Positions 35,985 to 43,734 of a stretch of DNA of 64,000 nucleotides are shown here, one piece after another. Under the pieces are notes generated by a model that was not told where the DNA came from, made no database searches, and saw only the letters and a program-made list of their open reading frames with translations. This DNA comes from Hyphomonadaceae bacterium (GTDB lineage Bacteria; Pseudomonadota; Alphaproteobacteria; Caulobacterales; Aquidulcibacteraceae), in assembly GCA_023384105.1 (NCBI GenBank), contig JAHDXR010000011.1:62001-126000 (forward strand), read 5' to 3'. Positions within the stretch are counted from its first letter, which is position 1. Each line of letters starts with the position of its first letter. Both the position numbers and the translations under genes were made by a program.

Positions 35985-37195
35985 TCCTTGCTGTCCTGGT
36001 TTTCCCACCACCACCGCCCGGCGCGCGGATCCTCGCCCGGCCGGATCGCCTTGGTGCAAGGCTCGCAGCCGATCGAGACGTAGCCGCGCGCGTAGAGCGC
36101 GTTCATGGGGATGTCGAAACGTTCGGCGTAGGCGAGCACGTCGGCCCACGCCCAATCCGCCAGCGGATTGTATTTCCGCATGTTGCGCTCGGCGTCGTGC
36201 TCGGCCTCGGCGAGCGCGCCGCGGGTGACGGCCTGCTCGCGGCGCTGGCCGGAGATCCACGCATCGCGCCCGGCGAGCGCTCGCGCCAGCGGCTCGACCT
36301 TGCGGACAGCGCAGCAGCGCTTCCGCTGCGCCACGCCATCGTAGAAACCGTCGCGCCCATGCGCGGCGACATAGGCCGCCACGGCGCTTTCGTTCGGCCG
36401 GAACACGGCGATGTCGAGCCCATAGCGCTGCTCGATCTGCGGGATCAGCGCCAGCGTTTCTTCGTGCAGGCGCCCGGTGTCCAGCGTGAACACGTCGATC
36501 GGCAGGCCGAGACGCGCGATGACGTCGGTGATGACGAGGTCCTCGGCCGACAGGCTGGACGCCAGCGCCGCCCGCTCGTGGCGCGCCGCAATCGCGCCCA
36601 AGGCGCGCTCAAGCAGCCGCACGCGCGCGGCAGAATTGGCGGCGGCGCGCGCCGCCGCCGCGCCGGCGACGGGCGCGCTCTGATAGGGAACGCTGAACGT
36701 GCCGAGCGCGGCGAGCGCGGCGTTCGCGTCCTGATCGGCGCGTAGCGCGAAGGAATCGAACCCGACCCGCGCCATGGCGAACACCTGGTCCGCCGTGACT
36801 GCGCCCAGCGCCCGCAAGCGGCCGCGATAGTTGAGCCGGTTGCGCAACAGGAACGCATGCGTGTAGCCGCGGCCGTCGCCGATGCGGTGAAAGTCGACGG
36901 AGATCAAAGCGGCGTTGCCGATACGGCCGTCGAGCGCGCGCACATCGTCGGCCGGCTGCAGCAGGATGGCGCCTTCATCGCCCTCGCCGTCGAGCCATTC
37001 CTGCAGCGAGACGTACTTTCCGCCTTCCCACTCGCTCGCCGACGGCCCGGCCGGCGGCTTGATCACCGGCACGGTCTTCTTGCGCACGTCGCCATGGCCG
37101 TCATTGGCCGGAACCGCCGGCTTCGGCGGCGGCCGCTCCGGCGCGCCGCCGCGCACCACCGGGCCGTCGGCGTCGAGTTCGACGATCAGGCTCAT
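35948..37195 (-). CDS. cysH: DUF934-CysH fusion: assimilatory APS reductase with N-terminal DUF934 domain
   Basis: A 415-residue two-domain protein. Residues about 60-178 are DUF934 (KYVSLQEWLDG, DFHRIGDGRGYTHAFLLRNR, VFAMARVGFDSFAL), normally a separate gene between cysI and cysH. The CysH part has SSLSAEDLVITDVIA, FTLDTGRLHEET, the iron-sulfur cysteines C294-C295 and C377/C380 (RKRCCAVRK, GCEPC) and the catalytic Cys405 in KECGLH. The paired CC and CxxC motifs mark the APS-using, 4Fe-4S type, so sulfite is made without APS kinase. It overlaps cysI by four bases. Confidence 0.94.
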   Translation of the reverse strand: MSLIVELDADGPVVRGGAPERPPPKPAVPANDGHGDVRKKTVPVIKPPAGPSASEWEGGKYVSLQEWLDGEGDEGAILLQPADDVRALDGRIGNAALISVDFHRIGDGRGYTHAFLLRNRLNYRGRLRALGAVTADQVFAMARVGFDSFALRADQDANAALAALGTFSVPYQSAPVAGAAAARAAANSAARVRLLERALGAIAARHERAALASSLSAEDLVITDVIARLGLPIDVFTLDTGRLHEETLALIPQIEQRYGLDIAVFRPNESAVAAYVAAHGRDGFYDGVAQRKRCCAVRKVEPLARALAGRDAWISGQRREQAVTRGALAEAEHDAERNMRKYNPLADWAWADVLAYAERFDIPMNALYARGYVSIGCEPCTKAIRPGEDPRAGRWWWENQDSKECGLHTTSLTSR

Positions 37196-38844
37196 GCGGC
37201 GATCTCCGCCCGCGCATCCAACGCCGCCTTGAACGCTTCGACCCCGGCGCGCTCGACCGTCGCGATGAAGCTTTCGCCGTCTTCGCGGATGGCGAGGTAA
37301 TGCCGAGCCAGCCGATCGATGATCGACGGCACCTCGTCCTGGCGCACCGCCTTGCCGGTCAGGACGCCGAGGCGTCCGGCGCCGTCAGCGCGGCCGCCGA
37401 GCAGCACCTGGTACCAATCCTCACCGCCCTTATCGATCCCGAGCACGCCGATGTGGCCGACATGATGGTGGGCGCAGGCGTTGATGCAGCCCGATACATT
37501 GATCTGGATCGCGCCGATCTTTTCTTCGATCGGCGCAAGCTTGGCCGCAATGGCGGCGGAGAGCGGGATCGACTTGGCGTTGGCCAGCGAGCAGAAATCG
37601 CCGCCTGGGCAGCAGATGATGTCCGAGGCGAGATCGATGTTGGCGCGCGCGAGATTGCGCGTCTCGAGTTCGGCATGCAGTTCGTGCAGCCTGGCGCGCG
37701 GCACGTGCGGCAGCAGCAGATTCTGGTGATAGGAGACGCGGATTTCGCTGAAGCTGTAGCGGTCGGCCAGATCGGCGATGAACTCCATCTCTTCGGACGT
37801 CGCGTTGCCGGGGGCGACGCCCTCGCGCTTCAGGCTGATCGTCACGGCGGCGTAGTCGGGATGGCGATGCGCCACGACATTGCGCTTCTTCCAGGCGCGA
37901 AAATTGGCGTCGAGCGGCAGCGTGCGCGCCGGCGGCTCCGACCAGGCCTCCAGCGGCGGATCGACGAAATGCTTGGCGACGCGGTCGAGCGCATCCTCAG
38001 TCAGCGTGTTGGGGCCGTTGCGCAGATGCTCCCATTCCTCGTCGACGAGACGGCCGAACTCGGCGGCGCCCAGGGCCTCCACCTGGATCTTGATCCGCGA
38101 CTTGAAGATGTGGTCGCGCCGGCCGAGCTTGTTGTAGGTGCGCAGCACGGCTTCGCTGTAGGTGAGCAGTTCGCTCCAGTGGAGGTCGCGCTTGATGATG
38201 GAGGCGAGGCGCGGCGTGCGTCCCTGGCCGCCGCCGACCTTCACCACCAGCCGCACGTCGCCCGCTTCGTCCTTGTAGAGATCGAAGGCGAGATCGTGCA
38301 CGGAGGTTGCGGCGCGGTCTTCCTTGGCGCCGTTGAAGGCGACCTTGAACTTGCGCGGCAGGTGCGCGAACTCGGGATGCAGCGTCGACCATTGCCGCAT
38401 CAGCTCGCAATACGGGCGCGGATCGACGATCTCGTCCTGCGCCAGCCCGGCGAAGGCGTCCGTCGTCACGTTGCGCACGCACGAACCGCTGGTCTGGATC
38501 GAGTGCATCGAGACCGTGGCCAGCTCGGCGAGGATATCCGGCACCTCCTCGACCTTCACCCAATTGTACTGGATATTCTGGCGCGTGGTGAAATGGCCGT
38601 AGCCGCGGTCGTAGCGGCGGGCGATGCCGGCCAGCTTGCGCAGCTGCGTGGACGAGAGCACGCCGTACGGAATGGCGATGCGCAGCATCGGCGCGTAACG
38701 CTGGATGTAGAGCCCGTTCTGCAGCCTGAGCGGCCTGAACGCGTCCTCGTCGATCAGGCCCGCGAGATAGCGCCGCGTCTGATCGCGGTACTGCGCCACG
38801 CGCTCCTCAACGATGAGGCGGTCGACGGCGTCGTAACGGTACAT
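37192..38844 (-). CDS. cysI: Sulfite reductase, ferredoxin/nitrite-reductase-like type
   Basis: A 550-residue siroheme and 4Fe-4S enzyme that reduces sulfite to sulfide. The two halves of the fold are visible: YGHFTTRQNIQYNWVKVEEV and SIQTSGSCVRNVTTDAFAG, then the cluster cysteines ICCPGGDFCSLA and SGCINACAHHHVGHIGVLG. No flavoprotein cysJ is present, so electrons probably come from ferredoxin; fpr at the operon end could supply them. It is the first gene of the leftward cysI-H-D-N-cobA unit. Confidence 0.93.
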   Translation of the reverse strand: MYRYDAVDRLIVEERVAQYRDQTRRYLAGLIDEDAFRPLRLQNGLYIQRYAPMLRIAIPYGVLSSTQLRKLAGIARRYDRGYGHFTTRQNIQYNWVKVEEVPDILAELATVSMHSIQTSGSCVRNVTTDAFAGLAQDEIVDPRPYCELMRQWSTLHPEFAHLPRKFKVAFNGAKEDRAATSVHDLAFDLYKDEAGDVRLVVKVGGGQGRTPRLASIIKRDLHWSELLTYSEAVLRTYNKLGRRDHIFKSRIKIQVEALGAAEFGRLVDEEWEHLRNGPNTLTEDALDRVAKHFVDPPLEAWSEPPARTLPLDANFRAWKKRNVVAHRHPDYAAVTISLKREGVAPGNATSEEMEFIADLADRYSFSEIRVSYHQNLLLPHVPRARLHELHAELETRNLARANIDLASDIICCPGGDFCSLANAKSIPLSAAIAAKLAPIEEKIGAIQINVSGCINACAHHHVGHIGVLGIDKGGEDWYQVLLGGRADGAGRLGVLTGKAVRQDEVPSIIDRLARHYLAIREDGESFIATVERAGVEAFKAALDARAEIAA

Positions 38845-38931
38845 GGCATGACGGCCCGGGGAGCAACGGGCCGATCGGCCCCAGCGAGCCCAGACAGTGG
38901 GCGCCGCCGCGCAAGCGAGGAAGACCGCAGG

Positions 38932-38950
38932 CCTAAAGTGTATGTTTAGG
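38932..38950. promoter_or_regulatory. Palindrome CCTAAA-N7-TTTAGG between the LysR gene and cysI
   Basis: Perfect 6-bp arms at 38932-38937 and 38945-38950, AT-rich against the surrounding GC. It begins 8 bp after the LysR-type gene and lies about 88 bp upstream of the cysI start. It could be the operator of the cys operon or a weak terminator; no U-run follows on the minus strand, so I favour an operator. Confidence 0.4.
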
Positions 38951-38958
38951 GGCGCAAA

Positions 38959-39876
38959 TCAGGCGGTCTGGTCGGCGACCGGATCGCCCTCGATCGCCTG
39001 CTCGCGCAGCCATTCCAGGAACGCGATCTGCGCCGGTTCGAACCGGCGCCCGCGCGGCCAGACCAGCCAGTAGGCGAAACTCACCGGCGCGGATTCCTCC
39101 AGCGGCGTGACCAGCAGCCCGGCGGCGATGTCGCGAAGCGCGAGCTGGCGCTTGGCCAGCACCAGACCCTTGCCCGCGACCGCCGCCTCCAGCGCGAGGC
39201 TGGATTGGTTAAAACGCATGCCGCGCTCGGCGTCGATGTTGCGCGCGCCGCGGGCGGCGAACCACATGGTCCAGGTCGGGCACGCGGGATCGCGCTCGGA
39301 TGAATCGTCGTGGATCAGCGGCAGGCCGGCGAGATCGGCGGGAGAGTTCACCGGCGGGCGTCCCTCCAGCAGGCGCGGGCTCGCCACCACCACGACCGAT
39401 TCCGACATCAGCCGCTCGCAGTGCAGGCCCTCATAGCCGCCCGGCCCGTAGCGAATGGCGAAATCCATGTCGCTGCCGGCGAAGTCGACCAGCCCCATGT
39501 CGGCCGACATGCGCACTTCCACGTCCGGATAGCGGTCCTGGAACTTGCTGAGACGCGGAATCAGCCATTTCGAGGCGAAGGACGGCGCCGTGGAGATCGA
39601 AATGCGCCGCCCGCGCAGACTCGCACGCATGGCGCGCCCCGCCTGCAGCATCTCGGCCATCGCCGCGGAGGCGTGGCCGAAGGCGGCCTTGCCCGCCTCG
39701 GTCAGTTCGACGCCGCGGCCGAGGCGGCGGAACAGCGGCTGGCCGGCGAACTCTTCGAGGATGCGGATATGCTGGCTCACCGCGCCGGCCGTAATGCCCA
39801 GTTCCTCGGCGGCGCGGGCGAAGCTCGCCAAGCGCGCTGCCGCCTCGAAGACGCGCACGCTCAGGAAGGGCGGCAT
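38959..39876 (-). CDS. LysR-family transcriptional regulator (GcvA-like)
   Basis: The start at 39876 lies just after AAGGAGG. The 305-residue protein has a LysR helix-turn-helix (FLSVRVFEAAARLASFARAA, ELGITAGAVSQHIRILEE, LFRRLGRGVELTEAG) and a C-terminal effector domain (FASKWLIPRLSKFQDRYPDV, DMDFAIRYGPGGYEG) of the GcvA-like group. It lies directly upstream of cysI and downstream of hisC on the same strand. Control of the cys operon is plausible but rests on position only. Confidence 0.9.
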   Translation of the reverse strand: MPPFLSVRVFEAAARLASFARAAEELGITAGAVSQHIRILEEFAGQPLFRRLGRGVELTEAGKAAFGHASAAMAEMLQAGRAMRASLRGRRISISTAPSFASKWLIPRLSKFQDRYPDVEVRMSADMGLVDFAGSDMDFAIRYGPGGYEGLHCERLMSESVVVVASPRLLEGRPPVNSPADLAGLPLIHDDSSERDPACPTWTMWFAARGARNIDAERGMRFNQSSLALEAAVAGKGLVLAKRQLALRDIAAGLLVTPLEESAPVSFAYWLVWPRGRRFEPAQIAFLEWLREQAIEGDPVADQTA

Positions 39877-39968
39877 GACCTCCTTCGGCTCCACTCGTCC
39901 TGCTCCTCCCGTTCGCGGCCCCGTCGCACTTGGGGGCGCCCGCCGCGGATGTCCAGCGCGCGCGTCCA

Positions 39969-41051
39969 TCAGCCGACGATCTCATGCAACGCATCGCGCA
40001 ATTGGCGCAACTCATCAAAGCTGCCGGCGCTGACCCTCAGGCAGTCGGGCATCCGGTATGGTGAAAGCCCACGCACGAGAATGCCGCGAGCCGTCAGCGC
40101 CGCATCGATCTCGGCCACGCTGAGCCGCGCGCCCTCGGGGATGCGGACGGTGACGAAGTTGGCTGCAGACGGCAGCGGCCGCCAGCCGAAGCCCTCGAAC
40201 AGCGCGCTGAGTTCGGCCCTGGCCTCCTTGGCGTGGTTGACCGAGCGCTGCACGAAAGCGTCGTCGTCGAGCGCGGCGAGCGCCGCCGCCTGCGCCGGGA
40301 CGGAAAGATTGAACGGCAGCCGGATGCGGTTCAGCACGCCGGCTACGCCGGCGCAGGCATAGCCCCAGCCCACGCGCAGCGCGGCCAGGCCGTAAAGCTT
40401 GGAGAAGGTGCGGGTGATCAGCACGTTGGGCGCTTCCGACAGCGCCCAGAGTTCGCGCGCTTCGCCCTCGGCGAACTCCGCATAGGCGTGATCGAGGATC
40501 AGCAGCACGTTCTCCGGCAGGCCGGCGTGCAGGCGGACGATCTCGCTCTGGGGCAGGCATGTGCCAGTGGGGTTGGCGGGGTTGGCGACGAAGAGGATGC
40601 GCGTCTGCGCGTCCACCGCCGCCAGCATGGCGTCGACATCGACCGTATAGTCGCGTTCGGGCGCGGACTTTACGGCGCCGCCCACCGCCCGCGCCGCGAT
40701 CGCCCAGGCGGCGAACGCGTATTGCGGCTGAACGATGTTCTCGCCCGGCGCCAAATAGGCCTGGCACGCCATCGAGAAGAGTTCGTCCGAGCCCGTGCCG
40801 AACACGATGCGCGCCGGATCGAGGCCGTGCCTGGCGGCGAGCGCTTCGCGCAGCAGGTTCGCGCGCGGATCGGAATAGAGATGGAGCGTGTCGGCCGCTT
40901 CGATGTAAGCGGCGCGCGCGGCCGGGCTGCAGCCCAGCGCGTTCTCGTTGGCGGACAGCTTGATCGGCCGCGCGACGCCCGGCGCGGCCGCGCGGCCGGC
41001 GCGGTAGGGCTCGATCTCGAGGATGGAGCGCTTCGGAACCGGGCCGCTCAT
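39969..41051 (-). CDS. hisC: Histidinol-phosphate aminotransferase (functional copy)
   Basis: A complete 360-residue PLP enzyme with IKLSANENALGCSP, VFGTGSDELFSM, FVANPANPTGTCLP, LILDHAYAEFAE and the PLP lysine in TRTFSKLYGLAALRVGWGYA. It resembles alphaproteobacterial HisC. It is last in the his operon, overlapping hisIE by four bases. Having the whole catalytic set, it presumably does the transamination step that the degenerate HisC-like domain of HisB cannot do. Confidence 0.93.
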   Translation of the reverse strand: MSGPVPKRSILEIEPYRAGRAAAPGVARPIKLSANENALGCSPAARAAYIEAADTLHLYSDPRANLLREALAARHGLDPARIVFGTGSDELFSMACQAYLAPGENIVQPQYAFAAWAIAARAVGGAVKSAPERDYTVDVDAMLAAVDAQTRILFVANPANPTGTCLPQSEIVRLHAGLPENVLLILDHAYAEFAEGEARELWALSEAPNVLITRTFSKLYGLAALRVGWGYACAGVAGVLNRIRLPFNLSVPAQAAALAALDDDAFVQRSVNHAKEARAELSALFEGFGWRPLPSAANFVTVRIPEGARLSVAEIDAALTARGILVRGLSPYRMPDCLRVSAGSFDELRQLRDALHEIVG

Positions 41052-41668
41052 GCGCGCGTCTCCGCCCGGCGCGCGAGCACGGCCATCACGTCGTCAAACC
41101 GCGCGCCGCGCGCGTGCAGCAGCACGGCGCAATGATAGAAGAGGTCGGCCATCTCCTCGCAGAGCTCGGCCTTATCGCCCGCCGCGCCGGCGAGCGCGGT
41201 CTCCACGCCCTCTTCGCCGACTTTTTGCGCGATCCGCTTGGGGCCCGCCTGCACCAGCTTTGCGGTCCAGCTCTGCTCGGGCGCGGCTGCGGCGCGTTCC
41301 GCGACGGTGCGTTCCAGCGCGCCGAGCTGGCCCAGCCCGTTGGACAATTCGCCATCGAAGCAGGTTGTCGTTCCACGGTGGCAGGCGGGGCCGTTGGGAC
41401 TGACGCGCAAGAGTATGGTGTCGCCGTCGCAATCGAGCGCCACGGCGCCGACGCGCATCGTGTGCCCCGAGGTTTCGCCTTTGCGCCAACGCCCGCCGCG
41501 CGAGCGCGAGAAGAAGGTGGCTTCGCCGCTGTCCAGCGTCTCCTCCAGCGCGGCGCGATCCATGTAGGCCAGCATCAGCACTTGCAGCGTCGCCTCGTCC
41601 TGCACGATCGCCGGCACGAGGCCGCCGCTCTTGGCGAAGTCCACGCGATTCACATCGAACGCCGTCAT
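41048..41668 (-). CDS. hisIE: Bifunctional phosphoribosyl-AMP cyclohydrolase / phosphoribosyl-ATP pyrophosphatase
   Basis: The 206-residue protein joins HisI (residues about 1-110: VPAIVQDEATLQVLMLAYMD, FFSRSRGGRWRKGETSGH, ALDCDGDTILLRV, GPACHRG with the metal Cys and His) to HisE (about 115-206: KLVQAGPKRIAQKVGEEGVE, LCEEMADLFYHCAVLL). It performs steps 2 and 3 of histidine synthesis. In most alphaproteobacteria hisI and hisE are separate; the fused form is the gammaproteobacterial arrangement. Confidence 0.95.
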   Translation of the reverse strand: MTAFDVNRVDFAKSGGLVPAIVQDEATLQVLMLAYMDRAALEETLDSGEATFFSRSRGGRWRKGETSGHTMRVGAVALDCDGDTILLRVSPNGPACHRGTTTCFDGELSNGLGQLGALERTVAERAAAAPEQSWTAKLVQAGPKRIAQKVGEEGVETALAGAAGDKAELCEEMADLFYHCAVLLHARGARFDDVMAVLARRAETRA

Positions 41669-42432
41669 GGGCGCACCTCAAATCCCGCGGCGCGCACGGC
41701 GGCCTTGACATCCGCAATGCCGACCCGGCGAAAGTGGAAAATGCTGGCGGCCAGCGCGCCGGATACATCCGCGCCCCTGAACACGTCGGCGAAGTGGCTG
41801 GCGGCCCCTGCGCCGCCGGAGGCGATCAACGGAATGCTCAGCCGCGCGCGCGCTTCGGCGAGCTGTTCGACGTCGAAGCCGTCGCGCGTGCCGTCGCGGT
41901 CCATACAGTTGAGCACGATCTCGCCGGCCCCGCGCTCCTGCGCCTCCACGATCCAGTCCAGCATCCGGCGCGGCGTGCGTTTCGTCGTGCTGACGTCGCC
42001 GGTGTACTGGTACACGCGCCACTCGCCGTCGATGCGGCGGCTGTCGACGCCGACGACGACGCATTGCGAGCCGGCCGTATCGGCGATTTCGGTAATCAGT
42101 TCGGGCCGCTCCAGCGCCGGCGAGTTGATCGACACCTTGTCGGCCCCGTGCTCCAGGCAGGCGACGGCGCGATCGAGCGAACGCACGCCGCCCGCGACGG
42201 CAAGCGGCACGTCCAGCGACCGCGCGACCTGCGCCAGCCAGCCATAGTCGAGCGTGCGCCCCGCCGCCGACGCGGCGATGTCGTAAATCACGATCTCGTC
42301 GGCGCCCTCGTCGCGGTAGCGCTGGGCGAGTTCGACGGGATCGCCCGCGTCGGCGTGGCCCTCGAAGCGCACGCCTTTGACGACGCGGCCGTCCTTCACA
42401 TCGAGGCAGGCAATGATGCGTTTAGCCGGCAA
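41665..42432 (-). CDS. hisF: Imidazole glycerol phosphate synthase subunit HisF
   Basis: The 255-residue (beta/alpha)8 synthase subunit, starting MPAKRIIACLDVKDGRVVKG. It has IVIYDIAASAAGRTL, PLAVAGGVRSLDRAVACLE, DKVSINSPAL, CVVVGVDSRR, VLNCMDRDGTRDGFD and PLIASGGAGAASHF. Catalytic Asp residues in CLDVK and MDRDG are present. It takes ammonia from HisH. Overlaps hisA by 11 bases and hisIE by four. Confidence 0.96.
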   Translation of the reverse strand: MPAKRIIACLDVKDGRVVKGVRFEGHADAGDPVELAQRYRDEGADEIVIYDIAASAAGRTLDYGWLAQVARSLDVPLAVAGGVRSLDRAVACLEHGADKVSINSPALERPELITEIADTAGSQCVVVGVDSRRIDGEWRVYQYTGDVSTTKRTPRRMLDWIVEAQERGAGEIVLNCMDRDGTRDGFDVEQLAEARARLSIPLIASGGAGAASHFADVFRGADVSGALAASIFHFRRVGIADVKAAVRAAGFEVRP

Positions 42433-43144
42433 GCGCTTCCTCCAGGGTGAAGCAGCGCTCGTACAGCGCGCGGCCGACGATCGCGGCGCTGGCGCCGGTG
42501 TCCCTGAGCTGCGCGAGGTCCGCCAAGGAGGACACGCCGCCCGACGCCTGGAGACGCAGGTCGGGCCGGCTCGCGGAGATTTGCCGCATGAGTTCGGCGT
42601 TCGGGCCGCGCAGCACGCCGTCGCGCGAAACGTCGGTGACCAGGATGTGCCTCAGCGCGCCTTCGGGATAGAAGGCCAGCGCATCCGCAAGCGCCGTGCC
42701 ACTGCCCGCCGCCCAGCCGTCGGCGACCACCTCGTAACCGCCGCCGGCGCTTTTGACGTCGAAGGCGCAGCACACGCGCTCCACGCCGAACGAGGAGAGC
42801 CAGTGGCGCACTTCATCGGGCCGGCGCACGGCGGCCGAGCCGACGACGGCGCGGCTCACGCCCGCATCGAGCAAAGCCTGCACGTGGCCCCATTCGCGCA
42901 CGCCGCCGCCGCACTGGATCTTCAGCCGCGTCGACGCCGCAAGCTGGCGCAGCAGGTCCGTCTGCACAGGCTTGCCGGCGCGCGCGCCGTCGAGGTCGAC
43001 GATATGCGCCCACTCGGCGCCGGCCGCCTCGAACGCCGCCAGCTGCTCGAACGGATCGCCATACGTGGTGACCTCGTCGAACCGGCCCTGCTTCAGCCGC
43101 ACGCACGCGCCGTTGATGAGATCGATGGCCGGCAGGATCAGCAT
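42422..43144 (-). CDS. hisA: Phosphoribosylformimino-5-aminoimidazole carboxamide ribotide isomerase
   Basis: A 240-residue (beta/alpha)8 isomerase, starting MLILPAIDLINGACVRLKQG. It has AHIVDLDGARAGKP, IQCGGGVREWGHVQALLDAG, VVGSAAVRRPDEV, CAFDVKSAGGGYEV, HILVTDVSRDGVLRGP and LQASGGVSSLADL, with the catalytic Asp pair in AIDL and TDVSRDG. The start at 43144 overlaps the end of hisH by seven bases. Confidence 0.96.
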   Translation of the reverse strand: MLILPAIDLINGACVRLKQGRFDEVTTYGDPFEQLAAFEAAGAEWAHIVDLDGARAGKPVQTDLLRQLAASTRLKIQCGGGVREWGHVQALLDAGVSRAVVGSAAVRRPDEVRHWLSSFGVERVCCAFDVKSAGGGYEVVADGWAAGSGTALADALAFYPEGALRHILVTDVSRDGVLRGPNAELMRQISASRPDLRLQASGGVSSLADLAQLRDTGASAAIVGRALYERCFTLEEALAG

Positions 43145-43734
43145 GGCAGCCTCAGGAAGTTCCGCAGGACGCGCGCGCCGGTCGCGCCCGACCGTTCGGG
43201 GTGAAACTGGCAGCCGAAAAAATTGCCTTGCGCCACCGCGGCGCCGAAGCGCGCGCCGTACTCCGCGCTCGCGATGGTTTCCGACCCGAGCGGGCAGACG
43301 TAGGAGTGGACGAAATAGGCGTAGGCGCCGTCGGCCACGCCCTCGAACAGGGGATGCTCGCATTCGCGCCTGAGCCTGGTCCAACCCATGTGCGGCGAGG
43401 GCGTCGCGCGCGAGGCCGGAAGCCGCGTCACGCGCCCCGGCAGCACGCCCAGCGTTTCCGCACCGCTTTCTTCGCTGCTCTCGTAGAGCAATTGCTGGCC
43501 CAGGCAGATGCCGAGCAGCGGGCGCGGAAAGGCTTTGAGCGTCGCCGTCAGTTTCCTTTCCCGCATCAGCTCCATCGCGCGCCCGGCCGCGCCGACGCCC
43601 GGCAGGATGACGCGCTCGGCCGCGCCGATCTGCGCCGCGTCGTCGGTCAACACCGCGTCGGCGCCCGCGCGCTCGAGCGCGAACATCACCGACGCCGTGT
43701 TGCCGACGCCGAGCTTGACCACGGCGACGTTCAT
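43138..43734 (-). CDS. hisH: Imidazole glycerol phosphate synthase glutaminase subunit HisH
   Basis: A 198-residue class I glutaminase that starts MNVAVVKLGVGNTASVMFAL. The nucleophile Cys is in PLLGICLGQQLLYE and the His-Glu pair in GCQFHPERSGATG; ILPGVGAAGRAME is the N-terminal loop. The TGATG overlap with hisB fixes the start. It feeds ammonia to HisF in the same operon. Confidence 0.95.
   Translation of the reverse strand: MNVAVVKLGVGNTASVMFALERAGADAVLTDDAAQIGAAERVILPGVGAAGRAMELMRERKLTATLKAFPRPLLGICLGQQLLYESSEESGAETLGVLPGRVTRLPASRATPSPHMGWTRLRRECEHPLFEGVADGAYAYFVHSYVCPLGSETIASAEYGARFGAAVAQGNFFGCQFHPERSGATGARVLRNFLRLPC

Noticed and set aside
37300-38949. A 549-codon rightward open frame opposite cysI
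   Set aside because: The leftward frame has the complete siroheme and cluster motifs; the rightward one is a low-complexity antisense shadow.
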